From Leisingera aquaemixtae (GTDB lineage Bacteria; Pseudomonadota; Alphaproteobacteria; Rhodobacterales; Rhodobacteraceae), in the NCBI RefSeq assembly GCF_019801145.1, contig NZ_JAHVJQ010000001.1, positions 62,001 through 126,000 on the forward strand: DNA of 64,000 bases, read 5' to 3'. Positions 62,948 through 64,000 of the stretch are shown here, one piece after another (position 1 is the stretch's first letter; each line of letters starts with the position of its first letter). The translations under genes were made by a program, and so were the position numbers. Under the pieces are notes generated by a model, which saw only the letters and a list, made by a program, of their open reading frames with translations, made no database searches and was not told the origin of the DNA.

Positions 62948-63814
62948 TCAGTCCAGGAACGCCTTCTCGACCACGAAATGCGCGGGCTTGGAGTTGGCGC
63001 CTTCCTCAAGGCCGTAGGTGTTCTCGAACAGGTCCTTGAGCTCCAGGTTGAAGGCCAGGTTGCCGCAGATCATCGCCCGGTCGCTTTCCGGGTTCAGCGG
63101 CGGCACGCCGAGATCCGCAAACGCCTCGCCGGAGCGCATCAGGTCGGTGATGCGGCCCATCTTGGGGCTCTCCTCGCGGGTGGTGGTCGGGTAGTACTTG
63201 ATCTTCTTCCAGAAGCCTTCGCCGATCACCTCGTTCAGCAGCTCGTCGTCCTTCAGGCTCTCGATCAGTTCACGGCCATAGGTCAGCTCGCCTGCTTCGC
63301 GGCAGGTGTGGGTGATGATCACCTCGTCGAATTTCTCATAGGTTTCCGGCTCGCGCAGCAGCGAGGCGAAGGGCGCAAAGCCGGTGCCGGTGGCAAAGAA
63401 CCAGATCCGCTTGCCCGGAACCAGCGCGTCATGCACCAGGGTGCCGACCGGCTTGGGGCGCAGGATGATCTCGTCGCCTTCCTTGATGTGCTGCAGCTTG
63501 GAGGTCAGCGGGCCGTCCTGCACCTTGATCGAGTAGAATTCCATTTCCTCGTCCCAGGAGGGGGAGGCGATGGAATAGGCGCGCAAGAGCGGCTTTTGCT
63601 TGCCGGTCTTGGGGTCCGGGTCGCCCATCAGGCCGATCATCACGAACTCGCCGGAGCGGAAGCGCAGGCTGGCGGGGCGGGTGCAGCGGAAGGAAAACAG
63701 CCGGTCGGTCCAGTGTTTCACTTGGGTGACGGTCTGGGCGTCGGGCAGGGCCGGCACCGCTTTGGCCGGTTTCAGATCGGTTGCAGTGTCGGTCACGGGT
63801 GTCATCTCATTCAT
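62948..63814 (-). CDS. fpr: Ferredoxin--NADP(+) reductase
   Basis: A 288-residue flavoprotein moving electrons between NADPH and ferredoxin or flavodoxin. ATG 63814 (MNEMTPVTDTATD) has a GTGGAA ribosome-binding-type sequence; a GTG ten codons earlier is the alternative. FAD motif RAYSIASPSW, NADP motif ATGTGFAPFASLLREPETY, CGNLAFNLEL, and the C-terminus AHFVVEKAFLD are those of bacterial subclass I Fpr. Confidence 0.94.
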   Translation of the reverse strand: MNEMTPVTDTATDLKPAKAVPALPDAQTVTQVKHWTDRLFSFRCTRPASLRFRSGEFVMIGLMGDPDPKTGKQKPLLRAYSIASPSWDEEMEFYSIKVQDGPLTSKLQHIKEGDEIILRPKPVGTLVHDALVPGKRIWFFATGTGFAPFASLLREPETYEKFDEVIITHTCREAGELTYGRELIESLKDDELLNEVIGEGFWKKIKYYPTTTREESPKMGRITDLMRSGEAFADLGVPPLNPESDRAMICGNLAFNLELKDLFENTYGLEEGANSKPAHFVVEKAFLD

Positions 63815-63958
63815 CGGTTCCACTGCCGGAGGAGTAGCCGGCACCTCTGATTAGTCTTTGATACAGGTCAGGAAAACCCCCTGTTTTGCGAAACCGGCCC
63901 CGCGCAGGACGCAACGGAACCGGTTTCAGGGAGTATCCCGGGTTCGGAGCGGGCTGGC

Positions 63959-64000
63959 TCAGCGGGCAGCGGTGCTGCCGCGCAGGCGGGCCTGATAGCT
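63959..64000 (-). CDS. 3' end of an unidentified gene
   Basis: The last 13 codons of a minus-strand frame (SYQARLRGSTAAR, stop TGA at 63959-63961) run off the right edge. Too short to identify. Confidence 0.35.
   Translation of the reverse strand, partial: SYQARLRGSTAAR

Overview
The window is a high-GC chromosomal segment from an alphaproteobacterium, almost certainly a marine Roseobacter-group Rhodobacteraceae close to Leisingera, Phaeobacter or Ruegeria. This is inferred from protein content: a form II CO-dehydrogenase-like cluster, two Hint-domain proteins, an RTX protein, a methanethiol oxidase homologue, and dispersed intergenic elements that combine a GC hairpin with GTATTTT and AGATGAA motifs. 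About 60 genes are supported. I saw no rRNA, tRNA, CRISPR array, transposase or prophage.

Left part (1-13 kb) is accessory-rich. It holds the start of an NCS1 permease divergent from a GntR/FCD regulator. Next is an AraC-type regulator (TTG start) divergent from a run of small ORF, YHS protein, VOC protein, atypical SDR and a PNPOx/flavin-reductase fusion. Then comes a two-gene membrane-fusion/glycosyltransferase unit carrying a PilZ c-di-GMP motif, arranged like the rhizobial mixed-linkage glucan genes bgsBA. Two stretches (1118-1872 and 6944-7543) carry no convincing gene.

The middle (12-31 kb) carries a Hint protein, an atypical SDR, a HEAT-repeat protein, an ArsM-like methyltransferase with a structured leader, an orphan Fbp-type ABC ATPase, and a WYL regulator with a perfect inverted repeat upstream of its partner gene. 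It continues with tatABC, a DUF2189 membrane protein, a secreted lectin-like protein, a class III adenylate cyclase, a DUF815 ATPase, and the conserved surE-pcm-nlpD block, in which the NlpD-like LytM domain has lost zinc ligands.

From 31 to 51 kb the content is mostly housekeeping: purF, a methanethiol oxidase homologue with a membrane partner, cvpA, radA, a pqiA-like gene, mlaFE-like transporter genes, alr, dnaB, pyrE, an RTX protein, pyrC and a glycosyltransferase. One AT-richer gene of unknown function (39919-40572) sits inside the alr-mlaE-mlaF-pqiA run and looks horizontally acquired.

The right part (51-61 kb) is a CO-dehydrogenase-like (form II, AYRGAGR) maturation and structural cluster: MoxR ATPase, VWA protein, two YeeE/YedE sulfur transporters behind a SqrR/BigR-type operator, XdhC, a molybdopterin-binding protein, then small, large and medium subunits. 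Near-identical 52-bp elements lie in opposite orientation after the MoxR gene and after coxL. The window closes with infC (non-AUG start, probably AUA), an Ala/Glu-rich membrane protein, an unknown protein, fpr and the 3' tip of another gene.
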